From: Sterolibacterium sp964521075
GTDB lineage: Bacteria; Pseudomonadota; Gammaproteobacteria; Burkholderiales; Rhodocyclaceae
Length of the DNA stretch: 33,356 nt
Direction: 5' to 3'
Assembly (NCBI GenBank): GCA_964521075.1
Contig: CAZFPI010000015.1
Coordinates: 1 to 33,356 of the forward strand
Shown: positions 1 through 8,140 of the stretch, one piece after another
Numbering within the stretch: the first letter of the stretch is position 1
How the letters are laid out: every line of letters starts with the position of its first letter
Program-made: the position numbers and the translations under genes
Notes under the pieces: generated by a model
Told to the model about the DNA's origin: nothing
Databases searched by the model: none
Seen by the model: the letters and a program-made list of their open reading frames with translations, nothing else

Positions 1-67
1 CTCGGCGATTCAGAGGGGGGGTAGGCGCATTGGACAAAAGCTGAGGGGGGCAATCAATCATCGAAAA

Positions 68-997
68 TCAAATGCGATTGCCCTGTTCCCCGCTGTTCGT
101 ACCAAAAACCTCATCCCGTGCGGCATCGCGAATGGCGACAATGGCCGGATGAGTCAGATGGCGTTCGGTCGTGATGGCATACAGTTCTTCTTTCAAGGCG
201 ACGATAGAAGCCAGCGAAAGCACTCCGTATTGCTGGAAAAGTGCTTCGGAAATCGCGGTCGGTGCGACAAAGAGCCCCGCGCCGGCCGCGCCAAATGCGG
301 TAATCAGGGCACTATCATCAAATTCACCGATGATGCGCGGCCGGACATTGTGACTCATGAACCACTGCTCCAGACGAGGCCGAATAGCCACATCTTCCCC
401 TGGCAGCAAGAAGGGCGCGTCTTCCAGCAAGGCCGGAAATTCGCCTGGCAACTTTGCTGCGAGGCCAGGCGCGGCAAAAACCGACAAATCGCTGGCTCCC
501 AGCAGATGGCTGTATCCGCGCACATTGAGATTCGGTGGCATGGGGCGGTCTGCAATCACCATATCGAGATGATGCACGGCCAGTTCGGCCAGCAGAAAGG
601 TCAGCCGCCCTTCGCGGCAGATCAGCCGCAGCGGTTCCTGAAGCTGTAATGCCGGGGCGATGACGCGCTGAACCACGGATTTCGCCACAGAATCGGCAAT
701 CCCCACACAAAAAGGACGCCGGAGACCGGCCGATTCGTTGTGCACCACATCGAGCAATTCATCGCCCAGCGCAAAGATTTTTTCGGCATAGCCGAGAATG
801 CGCTGCCCTGCATCGCTCAGAACCAGACCCCGGCCCGCGCGCTGGAACAATTCAACCCCCAGCGAAGTCTCAAGTTCACCGAGTTGACCACTGATGGATT
901 GAGGCGTCAGATGAAGCTGCTCAGCCGCCCGCGCGATCGACCCCGCCTTGGCCACCGCCCAGAAATAGCGCAAATGCTTGAAATTGAGCGCAGGCAT
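68..997 (-). CDS. nhaR: NhaR-type LysR family transcriptional regulator
   Basis: This is a LysR-type activator. An N-terminal winged helix-turn-helix (about residues 3-62, MPALNFKHLRYFW then LTPQSISGQLGELE) is followed by a substrate-binding-like effector domain. The stretches IIGEFDDSALITAFGAAGAG and FVAPTAISEALFQQYG closely resemble E. coli NhaR, which controls the Na+/H+ antiporter gene nhaA in response to sodium. I chose the ATG at 997 because LysR proteins normally begin a few residues before this helix. An upstream in-frame GTG at 1093 would add 32 residues of no LysR character and run into the divergent promoter region. The resulting length of 309 residues fits the family. It diverges from htpX. 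No antiporter gene is visible; the left edge is only 67 bases away. The NhaR assignment rests on remembered similarity; LysR membership is certain. Confidence 0.88.
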   Translation of the reverse strand: MPALNFKHLRYFWAVAKAGSIARAAEQLHLTPQSISGQLGELETSLGVELFQRAGRGLVLSDAGQRILGYAEKIFALGDELLDVVHNESAGLRRPFCVGIADSVAKSVVQRVIAPALQLQEPLRLICREGRLTFLLAELAVHHLDMVIADRPMPPNLNVRGYSHLLGASDLSVFAAPGLAAKLPGEFPALLEDAPFLLPGEDVAIRPRLEQWFMSHNVRPRIIGEFDDSALITAFGAAGAGLFVAPTAISEALFQQYGVLSLASIVALKEELYAITTERHLTHPAIVAIRDAARDEVFGTNSGEQGNRI

Positions 998-1031
998 GAG
1001 ATCACAAAAACGGCTTGATTGCTCTGATTTA

Positions 1032-1061
1032 TCGAATTGACAGTCAAGTATATTCGAATTG
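1032..1061. repeat. Direct repeat TCGAATTG, 22 bp apart, between nhaR and htpX
   Basis: Two identical copies of TCGAATTG lie at 1032-1039 and 1054-1061 in the divergent nhaR/htpX intergenic region, 22 bp start to start (about two helical turns). This geometry suits a regulator binding one DNA face. The bound protein is unknown; NhaR autoregulation is one possibility. A TTGACA hexamer overlaps the first copy (1037-1042), but no good -10 follows at the right distance. Confidence 0.4.
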
Positions 1062-1124
1062 TTCGATGTATCTGAAACACGTAAACTCTGCACCTGCCGT
1101 ATTTTTCAATGGAGACCATACGCC

Positions 1125-2006
1125 ATGAAACGCATCATTCTTTTCCTTGCAACCAACCTCGCCATCATGGTGGTACTGGGCATCGTCACCACGCTGACGG
1201 GCGCGAACCGCTATTTCACCAGTGCCGGTCTTGATCTGGGCAAGCTGCTGCTCTTCGCCGGCATCATGGGCTTTGGTGGTGCATTCATTTCCCTTTGGAT
1301 GTCGAAATTCATCGCCAAATGGAGCACCGGGGCGCGCGTCATCGAAACGCCTTCCAACTCTACGGAATACTGGCTGGTGGAAACCGTGGGCCGACTGGCG
1401 CAAAAAGCCGGGCTACCCATGCCCGAAGTGGCGATCTACGAGGGTGAGCCCAATGCTTTTGCCACAGGGGCAACGCGCAACAGCTCTTTGGTAGCGGTCT
1501 CGACGGGCCTGCTGCAGCTGATGAGCCGCGAAGAGGCCGAAGCCGTGCTGGCCCATGAAGTCGCCCACATTGCCAACGGCGATATGGTGACGCTGACGCT
1601 GATCCAGGGGGTGGTGAATACTTTCGTCACCTTCCTTTCCCGCATCATCGGCTGGGCTGTCGATTCCGCCCTGCGAAAAGACGAAGAAAGCAGCGGCCCC
1701 GGCATTGGCTACACGGTCACCGTCATTGTTTGCGACATCGTCTTTGGCATTCTGGCCAGCGTCATCGTCATGTACTTTTCGCGCCAGCGTGAATTCCGTG
1801 CGGATGCCGGGGCAGCGCAGCTGCTCGGCTCGCCGCGCCCGATGATTGCCGCCCTGCAACGTCTGGGCTCCATGCAAGCCGGAGAACTGCCACAGAACGT
1901 GGCGACAGCCGGCATCAATGGCCGCCCGGGCTGGATGGATCTCTTTTCGAGCCACCCGCCGCTGGAAGTGCGGATTGCCGCACTCAGCCAAACCCCACGC
2001 GCCTGA
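1125..2006 (+). CDS. htpX: Protease HtpX (membrane zinc metallopeptidase, M48B)
   Basis: HtpX is an inner-membrane metalloprotease that degrades misfolded membrane proteins together with FtsH. The 293-residue product equals the E. coli length. Two N-terminal membrane segments (about residues 3-25 and 36-58) precede the zinc site HEVAH (144-148). Further hydrophobic segments lie at about 155-180 and 195-217, and the third zinc ligand is E223 in QREFRAD. The ATG at 1125 is preceded by GGAGA at 1111-1115 (9-nt spacing); an in-frame start at 1059 would add a non-family leader. A strong hairpin terminator follows, so the gene is probably transcribed alone. Divergent from the NhaR gene. Confidence 0.96.
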   Translation: MKRIILFLATNLAIMVVLGIVTTLTGANRYFTSAGLDLGKLLLFAGIMGFGGAFISLWMSKFIAKWSTGARVIETPSNSTEYWLVETVGRLAQKAGLPMPEVAIYEGEPNAFATGATRNSSLVAVSTGLLQLMSREEAEAVLAHEVAHIANGDMVTLTLIQGVVNTFVTFLSRIIGWAVDSALRKDEESSGPGIGYTVTVIVCDIVFGILASVIVMYFSRQREFRADAGAAQLLGSPRPMIAALQRLGSMQAGELPQNVATAGINGRPGWMDLFSSHPPLEVRIAALSQTPRA

Positions 2007-2020
2007 CCCAGCCCTTCTAG

Positions 2021-2063
2021 CCGCCCAGGATGCCCCGCCTCAAAGGGGCAACTGGGCGGTTTT
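2021..2063 (+). terminator. Rho-independent terminator after htpX
   Basis: The hairpin has arms CCGCCCAG (2021-2028) and CTGGGCGG (2052-2059), with an inner GCCCC/GGGGC pairing, and is followed by TTTT. It lies 15 bp after the htpX stop and ends before the terC start, so it separates the two genes. Confidence 0.85.
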
Positions 2064-2096
2064 CAATTTCACTCCAAACCGGATTCCGGATACGCC

Positions 2097-3059
2097 ATGA
2101 GCATCCCTCCTCCCATCGGATACGCCAGCACAGCCATGTGGGCAGGCTTCATCCTGTTCATCCTCTTCATGCTGGCCCTTGATCTCTTCGCCATGGGCGG
2201 CCGTCGTGCTCACCGCGTCAGCGTCCGTGAAGCCGCTGCCTGGTCCATCGTCTGGGTCTGTCTGGCCCTGAGCTTTTGTGCCCTGCTCTGGTGGCATCTC
2301 GACGCTTCCCTCGGGCCGGAACTGGCCAAGGCCAAAGCTCTCGATTTTCTGACCGGTTACGTCATCGAGAAATCGCTCTCTGTCGATAACGTCTTCGTCT
2401 TCCTGCTGATCTTTTCCGCTTTCAAAGTCGCCCCCGAATACCAACGGCGCGTCCTGCTTTATGGTGTTCTGGGGGCCATCCTCCTGCGTGCCATCATGAT
2501 CCTGGCCGGAGCGTGGGTCGTGCGTGAATTCAACTGGGTGCTTTATTTCTTCGGAGGCTTTCTGGTCATCACCGGCATGCGGATGCTGGTCATGGCTGAA
2601 GAAGAACCCGATCTAGAGAAAAACCCGGTGTTACGCCTTGCGCGTCGTTATTTGCGTGTTGCCAACGGGGAACACAAGGAACGTTTTTTCGTCCTCAAGG
2701 ACGGGGTTCGTTACGTCACCCCCCTGTTTCTCGTATTGATTCTGGTCGAGGCTTCGGATGTCGTCTTCGCCGTTGATTCCATCCCGGCCATTTTCGCCAT
2801 CACGACCGATCCTTTTATTGTCTTTACCTCCAACATCTTCGCCATCATGGGACTGCGCGCGCTCTATTTCCTGCTCGCCGACATGGCCGACCGCTTTCAC
2901 CTGCTCAAATACGGCCTCGCCATGGTGCTCACCTTCATCGGAACGAAGATGCTGATCGTCCCCTGGGTACACATTCCCACACCGGTTTCGCTGGCCATCG
3001 TCGCCATTTTGATCCTGGCCTCGGTCACGGCCAGCCTGATTGCCACGCGCAGACACTAA
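2097..3059 (+). CDS. TerC/Alx family integral membrane protein
   Basis: The 320-residue product matches the TerC/Alx family (PF03741), polytopic inner-membrane proteins linked to tellurite resistance and, in Alx/MntP-regulon members, to manganese export. Family hallmarks are visible: the acidic membrane motif in MLALDLFAMGG, SLSVDNVFVFLLIF in the centre, and LVEASDVVFAVDSIPAIFA near residues 214-232, whose aspartates are the proposed metal ligands. About eight to nine hydrophobic segments span the chain. It lies downstream of the htpX terminator, and the 90-bp gap is too short for a yybP-ykoY manganese riboswitch as well as that terminator. It converges on the L,D-transpeptidase/GNAT gene. 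Transport substrate is inferred only from the family. Confidence 0.93.
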   Translation: MSIPPPIGYASTAMWAGFILFILFMLALDLFAMGGRRAHRVSVREAAAWSIVWVCLALSFCALLWWHLDASLGPELAKAKALDFLTGYVIEKSLSVDNVFVFLLIFSAFKVAPEYQRRVLLYGVLGAILLRAIMILAGAWVVREFNWVLYFFGGFLVITGMRMLVMAEEEPDLEKNPVLRLARRYLRVANGEHKERFFVLKDGVRYVTPLFLVLILVEASDVVFAVDSIPAIFAITTDPFIVFTSNIFAIMGLRALYFLLADMADRFHLLKYGLAMVLTFIGTKMLIVPWVHIPTPVSLAIVAILILASVTASLIATRRH

Positions 3060-3082
3060 CCCGGCAGCAACGCCACCAAACA

Positions 3083-3985
3083 TCAGCCTCGCGGGGCTCT
3101 TCGCATCCGGACATGCGAAGAGCCTGCCTCGAAAAACGGCAGCCCTTCTGCCGCGAATCCAAGCTGCTCATAGAAACCGCTGGCCCCGGCCCGGGCATGC
3201 AAATAAAGGGAGGGGTGCCCCCCTGCCCCCCCGGCCAGTTCGAGTAGTCGCCGTATCAGACCCAGACCAACGCCCCTCCCGCGCCATTCAGGCAGGACAG
3301 ACAGGCGGCCGATACGGCCATCCTTCAGGCAACGGGCCGTGCCAATGGCTTGCCCCCGGGCGTTCGTCGCCAGAACATGCCGTGCCCGGGAGTCGAGAGC
3401 ATCCCATTCCAGCGCGGCATCCACCCCCTGCTCCCGGATGAATACCGCGTCACGCACCTGGCGGGCCAATGGCGCGAGGGTGCGCCAGTCGCCATGGTCG
3501 ATGCGGTATTCACCAAGATTGACCTCGCTATACACAGGAACCTGGTCGAACAGCTCGACGATGTCGCGGTTACGCATCCGCACACAGCCCATGGAACCTG
3601 GCACACCCAGTTCGGCTGTATCCGGGCAGCCGTGAAAATAAATGTAGCGGCGCATGGTATCGACCGCACCCAGTCGATTGAAGCCGGGCTCGCAACCAGA
3701 AAGCCAGAGGATGCGCGCCAGTATCCAGTCGCGTTCCGGATATTGCGCGGCAAGCCCGGGCGTCCAGAACTCCCCGCTGGGGCGGCGCCGGATGAAAACC
3801 GTGTTTTCCGCGCAACCTGCGCCGATTTTTGCGCGGATGATGTGTTTTCCACGCGGGGTCATGTAGCTGCCGCTTTGCTCACCCGCCCCTTTTTTTCCGG
3901 TGGAAACCGGGTAACGCTGCAGTAAATCCCCGGTATCGCTGAAGACTTCCAGCGTCTGGGCAGGCAGGCTGACGAACAGTTTCAT
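3083..3985 (-). CDS. L,D-transpeptidase (YkuD) fused to GNAT acetyltransferase
   Basis: A single 300-residue frame joins two domains. Residues 1-160 are a YkuD/ErfK catalytic domain with H118-G119 (YIYFHGCPDT) and the nucleophile motif SMGCVR (S131, C134, R136). YkuD enzymes use this cysteine to make 3-3 peptidoglycan cross-links or attach lipoprotein. Residues about 160-297 are a GNAT domain, with VRDAVFIREQGV typical of the ElaA/YjcF group and the acetyl-CoA loop RLSVLPEWRGRGVGLG (228-243). The start at 3985 is set by GGAGGA ten bases upstream; longer in-frame extensions only run into tadA. No signal peptide precedes the YkuD domain, which is odd for an enzyme expected in the periplasm. It lies 28 bp after tadA on the same strand. 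The reaction of either domain is inferred from family only. Confidence 0.9.
   Translation of the reverse strand: MKLFVSLPAQTLEVFSDTGDLLQRYPVSTGKKGAGEQSGSYMTPRGKHIIRAKIGAGCAENTVFIRRRPSGEFWTPGLAAQYPERDWILARILWLSGCEPGFNRLGAVDTMRRYIYFHGCPDTAELGVPGSMGCVRMRNRDIVELFDQVPVYSEVNLGEYRIDHGDWRTLAPLARQVRDAVFIREQGVDAALEWDALDSRARHVLATNARGQAIGTARCLKDGRIGRLSVLPEWRGRGVGLGLIRRLLELAGGAGGHPSLYLHARAGASGFYEQLGFAAEGLPFFEAGSSHVRMRRAPRG
3095..3124. repeat. Perfect 12-bp inverted repeat in the 3' end of the fusion gene
   Basis: GGCTCTTCGCAT (3095-3106) and ATGCGAAGAGCC (3113-3124) are perfect complements separated by a 6-base loop. The element lies inside the last codons of the acetyltransferase domain, opposite the 3' end of terC. 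No T-run follows on either strand, so it is not a classical intrinsic terminator. It could still block convergent transcription or protect mRNA 3' ends. Confidence 0.6.
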
Positions 3986-4013
3986 GGAACGGTCATCCTC
4001 CGCTTCCTGTATT

Positions 4014-4487
4014 TCAGGCCAGGGCCGTTCGATTGCGCCGCGCGGCAAAAAATGAGGAAAGCAGCGCGCCGCATTCCGCCGCCAGAATGCCGCCTGTCAC
4101 CTGGGCATGATGATTGAGGCGTGATTCGGAGAACAGATCCAGCACACTGCCACAAACCCCGGTTTTGGGGTCAGCTGCACCAAAGACGATATGGGCAATA
4201 CGCGCATGCATCATCGCTCCCGCACACATCACACAAGGCTCGAGCGTCACATACAGCGAACAGCCCGGCAGACGGTAATTCCCCACCCGGTTTGCCGCAT
4301 CCCGCAAGGCCATGATTTCCGCATGAGCCGTCGGATCGTGCCCGCGAATGGGTTGATTGTATCCCCGGCCAATGATGAGACCCGAGGCATCAACCACGAC
4401 AGCCCCCACGGGAACCTCGTCGCAAGTGGCCGCCTGTTTTGCCAGTGCGATGGCTTCTTGCATCAGGATTTCACGGGGTTCCATCAT
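4014..4487 (-). CDS. tadA: tRNA-specific adenosine deaminase TadA
   Basis: TadA converts adenosine-34 to inosine in tRNA-Arg(ACG), letting it read CGU, CGC and CGA codons; it is normally essential. The zinc site and catalytic glutamate are present: TAHAEIMAL (H-A-E), and PCVMC within LEPCVMCAGAMMHAR. The N-terminal deaminase fold (MQEAIALAKQAATCDEVPVGAVVVD) is also typical. The ATG at 4487 (ATG-ATG; the second at 4484) gives about 157 residues, the usual length, with GGAAGAG ten bases upstream. A longer frame to 4598 would overlap the end of the glycosyltransferase gene. It sits 19 bp after that gene and 28 bp before the transpeptidase fusion, so it is probably co-transcribed from corA onward. 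Confidence 0.95.
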   Translation of the reverse strand: MMEPREILMQEAIALAKQAATCDEVPVGAVVVDASGLIIGRGYNQPIRGHDPTAHAEIMALRDAANRVGNYRLPGCSLYVTLEPCVMCAGAMMHARIAHIVFGAADPKTGVCGSVLDLFSESRLNHHAQVTGGILAAECGALLSSFFAARRNRTALA

Positions 4488-4506
4488 CGCGTTCAGGCTC
4501 TTCCGG

Positions 4507-5625
4507 TCATTCAGCTCCCGGGGCGGCCATGTAGCGATAAATTCGCCAGCGATAGCCTTCCGGGGTGCGAAGGTAACGAAGATAAGACCACAGGGCATAC
4601 GGCAACATCAGCAAGCCCAGCAAAGGGATCATCAGACCAAAGCGCAACAGGCCGCCGGGTAGCAGGTTGCCGATCCGGCAGAGCATGTCAGGGTATTCAA
4701 AAAAAACGAACTGGAAATACCCCAGACGCTTGCGTTGCAAAGGCTTTCCGGGATTGATGCGTTGATGGCTACGCAGCCAGTCCTGGAAATACGGCTGATC
4801 CATTTTCAGGTCGAAGGGCCGGACGTTGCCCTGAAAATGAACGATGACGGGCGAGATGGACAGATATTCCCGGAATTCCGGCCAGCTGCTGGCAGCCCAG
4901 TAGGGCTCACCATAGGGCCGGAAATTCCAGGCATGCGGCAATGCTTTCCATTGCCCGGGGTAATTGACCGCAATGGCTTCCTGCTCGGGTAATTTCAGCT
5001 GCGGCAGGTGTTCAGTCTGCCAGCGTTCCAGTATCTGGCTAACCCCGAGAGTCCGCATTTTTGCCAGATCGAACAAAATGACTCCCGCATTGAGTGGCTT
5101 CGCCGCGCGGGTGAATCTGACCTTGAAGATGTTGTAATTATCCAGACAACGTGGGTGGTCGAGCACACAGGGAACCGCCCCCATCCAGTGCCCGTCCAGA
5201 CTGGTTTGCCACAGGGGAACAAGGTCGCCCACGACCACGATGTCCGAATCCAGGAAAATGGCCCGGTCAAGCTGCGGCAGAATCCCGGGTAAATGCAGTT
5301 TGAGTGATACCAGCTGCAGCCAGCGTTGCTTGCCCTGCGGGTCCCCCTTCAGCGCGTGATCGACGCAAGACAGCGTCACGCCATTGGCGGCATAAGGTGC
5401 GACGGCCTGGCGCATGAACTGTTTGCCCGCCTCATCGACACCGATGCACACCACATGAATCGAAAGATCATGGCCAGCAGTGCCGCGCACAAAACTCGAA
5501 GCCAGCGAATCCACGGCAATGGCCGTCAGGTTGGTGTATTTCTGGTCAGTGAGAAAAACGACTTCCAGCCGCGATTTTTCCACGACAGGTGGCAAGGATG
5601 AAGCGGGGAACCCCGTCATCGTCAT
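4507..5625 (-). CDS. Glycosyltransferase family 8 (LPS hexosyltransferase-like) with C-terminal membrane segment
   Basis: The 372-residue product has a GT8 domain: N-terminal VVFLTDQKY, the metal-binding DxD motif in IFLDSDIVVVGDL (D126-S-D128), LNAGVILFDL (178-187) and IVHFQG (261-266) with the second metal-ligand histidine. GT8 retaining enzymes such as WaaI/WaaJ add hexoses to the lipopolysaccharide core from UDP-sugars. Acceptor and sugar cannot be read from the sequence. A hydrophobic stretch at about 324-348 suggests membrane anchoring, which is unusual for soluble WaaJ-type enzymes. The start codon abuts the corA stop (TAA-ATG), implying translational coupling; a second ATG lies two codons in. 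No other cell-surface polysaccharide genes are nearby. Confidence 0.88.
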   Translation of the reverse strand: MTMTGFPASSLPPVVEKSRLEVVFLTDQKYTNLTAIAVDSLASSFVRGTAGHDLSIHVVCIGVDEAGKQFMRQAVAPYAANGVTLSCVDHALKGDPQGKQRWLQLVSLKLHLPGILPQLDRAIFLDSDIVVVGDLVPLWQTSLDGHWMGAVPCVLDHPRCLDNYNIFKVRFTRAAKPLNAGVILFDLAKMRTLGVSQILERWQTEHLPQLKLPEQEAIAVNYPGQWKALPHAWNFRPYGEPYWAASSWPEFREYLSISPVIVHFQGNVRPFDLKMDQPYFQDWLRSHQRINPGKPLQRKRLGYFQFVFFEYPDMLCRIGNLLPGGLLRFGLMIPLLGLLMLPYALWSYLRYLRTPEGYRWRIYRYMAAPGAE

Positions 5626-6939
5626 TTATTTCAACCATCCCTTGCGATGAAACCACCAAAAGGGCAGCACCACAGAAAAGGCCATCAGGAGCAGGGAAAA
5701 CGGGTAACCGAACTGCCATTCCAGCTCCGGCATCTGGCGGAAATTCATGCCGTAAACACTCGCAATCAGGGTCGGCGGCAACAAGGCGACAGAGGCCACG
5801 GAGAAAATACGGATTGTCTTGTTCTGGTTGATGTTGATGAAGCCGACCGTGGCATCCATCAGAAAGTTGATCTTGTCGAACAAAAAGGCCGTGTGCCCGT
5901 CCAGCGATTCGATGTCGCGCAAAAGCTGCTGCGAATCGGCAATCTGGCTGGCCGACAGCATCCGCCCACGCATCAGGAAGGAAATCGCCCGTCGCGTATC
6001 GAGCACATTACGGCGAATGCGGCCATTCAGGTCTTCCTCCCCCGCAATTTCGGACAGCACACGCGCTGCCTGATCATCCGTCATCCCGGTATTCAGCACC
6101 CTTTTACCCACCGCCTCCAGGGCGGCGTACACATCTTCCAGCGCATCAGCGGAATACTCAACATCGGCGGCATAAAGCCCCAGCAGCACATCGAGACAAT
6201 CACTGACCAGCCCTACCTGCGTTCTGGCCCGCAGACGCTGCAAGCGAAAAACAGGCAATTCGACATTCCGGATGGAAAACAGGATATTGCGGTGCAAAAT
6301 AAAAGTCACCGGCACATTGCGTGACTCGTCTTCCTTGTCGAGCAAGAAATCCGAATGCAGGTAAATCTCACCTTCTTCTTCGACATAAAAACGGGCCGAA
6401 GCCTCCAGATCGGTATGCTCGTCGGGCCTGGGCAGCGATAGCCCGAAAACATCCTCGACCAGATCGCGCTCAACGTCTGTCGGCGTCACCAGATCCACCC
6501 AGATGGGCCTGGCCCGCACCAGTTCATCACGGCTATTGATCGTGATCTGCCGCAGACGCCCCGACTGCAATTCAAAAACCGCAGGCATGTTCCGCTGCGA
6601 GGCCGGCAAGGGGGTTTCCAGCAAACCGCTGCGTGTCTGTTCTGTCAGTTCGGCGAGTATCGCCTGCTGGCGCAGGGGGGCGATCATGGCCCAGAGGGTG
6701 CGCCGGTCTTCCTCGGCAATGGCTTCGAGGATGTAGGAAAGATAAGGGATTTCCAGGCTCAGCAGGCGATGGCCCAGCAGGATGCGCGCCTCATCCGGGT
6801 CAGGTGCATCGGCAGATTCCGGATCACTTTCACGCTCATCCGGGTTCCCGGCGGCGTTCAGATGGTCGAGCAAATCCTCGATGTCGTGCAAGTGTGACTC
6901 GACATCATCAATATCCAGATTGTTTTCGCTGTCGGCCAT
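5626..6939 (-). CDS. corA: CorA-family magnesium/divalent cation transporter
   Basis: This CorA-family channel has two C-terminal membrane helices and the signature YGMNF (about residues 396-400) at the end of the first, followed by the conserved MPELEW loop and a basic C-terminus (FHRKGWLK). CorA pentamers carry Mg2+ (also Co2+/Ni2+) into the cell. At 437 residues it is about 120 longer than E. coli CorA. The extra length is an acidic N-terminal region of about 100 residues rich in Asp/Glu (MADSENNLDIDDVESHLHD), possibly a cytoplasmic sensing extension. The ATG at 6939 with GTGAGG upstream is preferred over a GTG at 6957. It heads the corA-GT8-tadA-fusion cluster. Confidence 0.93.
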   Translation of the reverse strand: MADSENNLDIDDVESHLHDIEDLLDHLNAAGNPDERESDPESADAPDPDEARILLGHRLLSLEIPYLSYILEAIAEEDRRTLWAMIAPLRQQAILAELTEQTRSGLLETPLPASQRNMPAVFELQSGRLRQITINSRDELVRARPIWVDLVTPTDVERDLVEDVFGLSLPRPDEHTDLEASARFYVEEEGEIYLHSDFLLDKEDESRNVPVTFILHRNILFSIRNVELPVFRLQRLRARTQVGLVSDCLDVLLGLYAADVEYSADALEDVYAALEAVGKRVLNTGMTDDQAARVLSEIAGEEDLNGRIRRNVLDTRRAISFLMRGRMLSASQIADSQQLLRDIESLDGHTAFLFDKINFLMDATVGFININQNKTIRIFSVASVALLPPTLIASVYGMNFRQMPELEWQFGYPFSLLLMAFSVVLPFWWFHRKGWLK

Positions 6940-7096
6940 GCGAAGCCTCACCCTCACCCAAGCACCCCCGCGCCGGGCGCGCGGAACAGCTTGGCATTTT
7001 AGCGATCAACGGACAAAAACCGCATGAATTTATTGTGTCCGGCCGAAGGAAACATCCCCGAACATGAATATCGGCAAAAAAGTTCAGGGAAGATGC

Positions 7097-8140
7097 CTAC
7101 TGCTGCGGAAAAACAATCACATGAGGGGCGTCAAGACGCAAGCCTATCCGGTCACCTATCATGTGATCGTCATGCGAAGGAAGCAGTGCCAGCACATCCG
7201 TACCGCTGTCCAGGCGCAGGGTAATGAGTGATTCCGCCCCCCGAAAGGCCCGGTTAATCACCGTGGCACGCGAGGGCCCCTGTTCATCGTGAATCAGGTC
7301 ATCCGGCCGCAGCAGCACATCCACCAGATCATCCACCTTTCCGGCAAGCGGATGGCGAGAAGTCAGCTGTCCCAGTTCGGTCATGACATTGCAGGCATCA
7401 ACGCGCTGCCCTGTAATGAAGGCTCCCTGCCCAATAAAACCGGCCACCATGCGGTTGGCTGGCTGGTGATACAGATTGTGGGCAGTATCCCACTGCTGGA
7501 TCTTGCCCCGGGCCATGACCCCGATTTCATCCGCCATGACGAAAGCCTCATGCTGATCGTGCGTCACAAGAATGGCTGTCGCATTTTGCTGTTTGAGAAT
7601 ACCGCGCACTTCCAGTGAAAGCCGTTCACGCAGATCGGTATCCAGATTGGAAAAAGGCTCATCCAGAAGAATCAGTCGCGGTCGCGGTGCCATGGCACGC
7701 GCCAGGGCAATGCGTTGCTGCTGCCCCCCGGAAAGCTCGTGAGGATAACGCCTTCCCTGGCCTGTCAAACCAACGGTTTCCAGAAGCTCACCGACACGCC
7801 GCTCACGCTCCTGTCGAGTAAAGCGGTGAAGCCCAAAGCCAACGTTATCAGCAACCGTCAGATGGGGAAAGAGCGCGTAATCCTGAAAAACCATACCGAT
7901 CTGACGATCTTCCGGTGGCAGCCCCCAGTTTTTTTGGGTGATCGTCACACCATCGAGGCGGATTTCGCCGCTGGCAATCCCTTCAAAACCGGCAATGCAG
8001 CGTAACAGCGTCGTCTTGCCACAGCCTGACGGACCAAGCAGACAGGCAATCGCCCCCCGGTCAACATTAAAACCGACACCATCGACAATGGTGTGATCGT
8101 CATAACGTTGAACTACGTCAATAATCTCAAGAAATGACAT
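7097..8140 (-). CDS. fbpC: Ferric iron ABC transporter ATP-binding protein
   Basis: This is the nucleotide-binding subunit of an Fbp/Sfu/Hit-type Fe3+ importer; it hydrolyses ATP to drive FbpB. Visible motifs are Walker A GPSGCGKTT (36-44), Q-loop VFQDYALFPHL, signature LSGGQQQR (136-143), Walker B LILLDEP (156-162) and switch histidine H194. A C-terminal regulatory domain from about residue 240 includes LLRPDDL. The 347-residue length fits FbpC. The ATG at 8140 is preceded by AGGAT. It is transcribed away from fbpB and is not in an operon with fbpA or fbpB, contrary to the usual fbpABC order. Assignment to iron rests on the neighbouring FbpA and FbpB. Confidence 0.92.
   Translation of the reverse strand: MSFLEIIDVVQRYDDHTIVDGVGFNVDRGAIACLLGPSGCGKTTLLRCIAGFEGIASGEIRLDGVTITQKNWGLPPEDRQIGMVFQDYALFPHLTVADNVGFGLHRFTRQERERRVGELLETVGLTGQGRRYPHELSGGQQQRIALARAMAPRPRLILLDEPFSNLDTDLRERLSLEVRGILKQQNATAILVTHDQHEAFVMADEIGVMARGKIQQWDTAHNLYHQPANRMVAGFIGQGAFITGQRVDACNVMTELGQLTSRHPLAGKVDDLVDVLLRPDDLIHDEQGPSRATVINRAFRGAESLITLRLDSGTDVLALLPSHDDHMIGDRIGLRLDAPHVIVFPQQ

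Noticed and set aside
2007..2096. Manganese riboswitch (yybP-ykoY) upstream of the TerC-family gene
   Set aside because: The 90-bp spacer is mostly the htpX terminator. The remaining 33 bases cannot hold the aptamer.
3986..4048. Longer start for the transpeptidase/GNAT gene
   Set aside because: The extra 21 codons overlap the end of tadA. The internal ATG at 3985 has a strong ribosome-binding site and begins at the domain.
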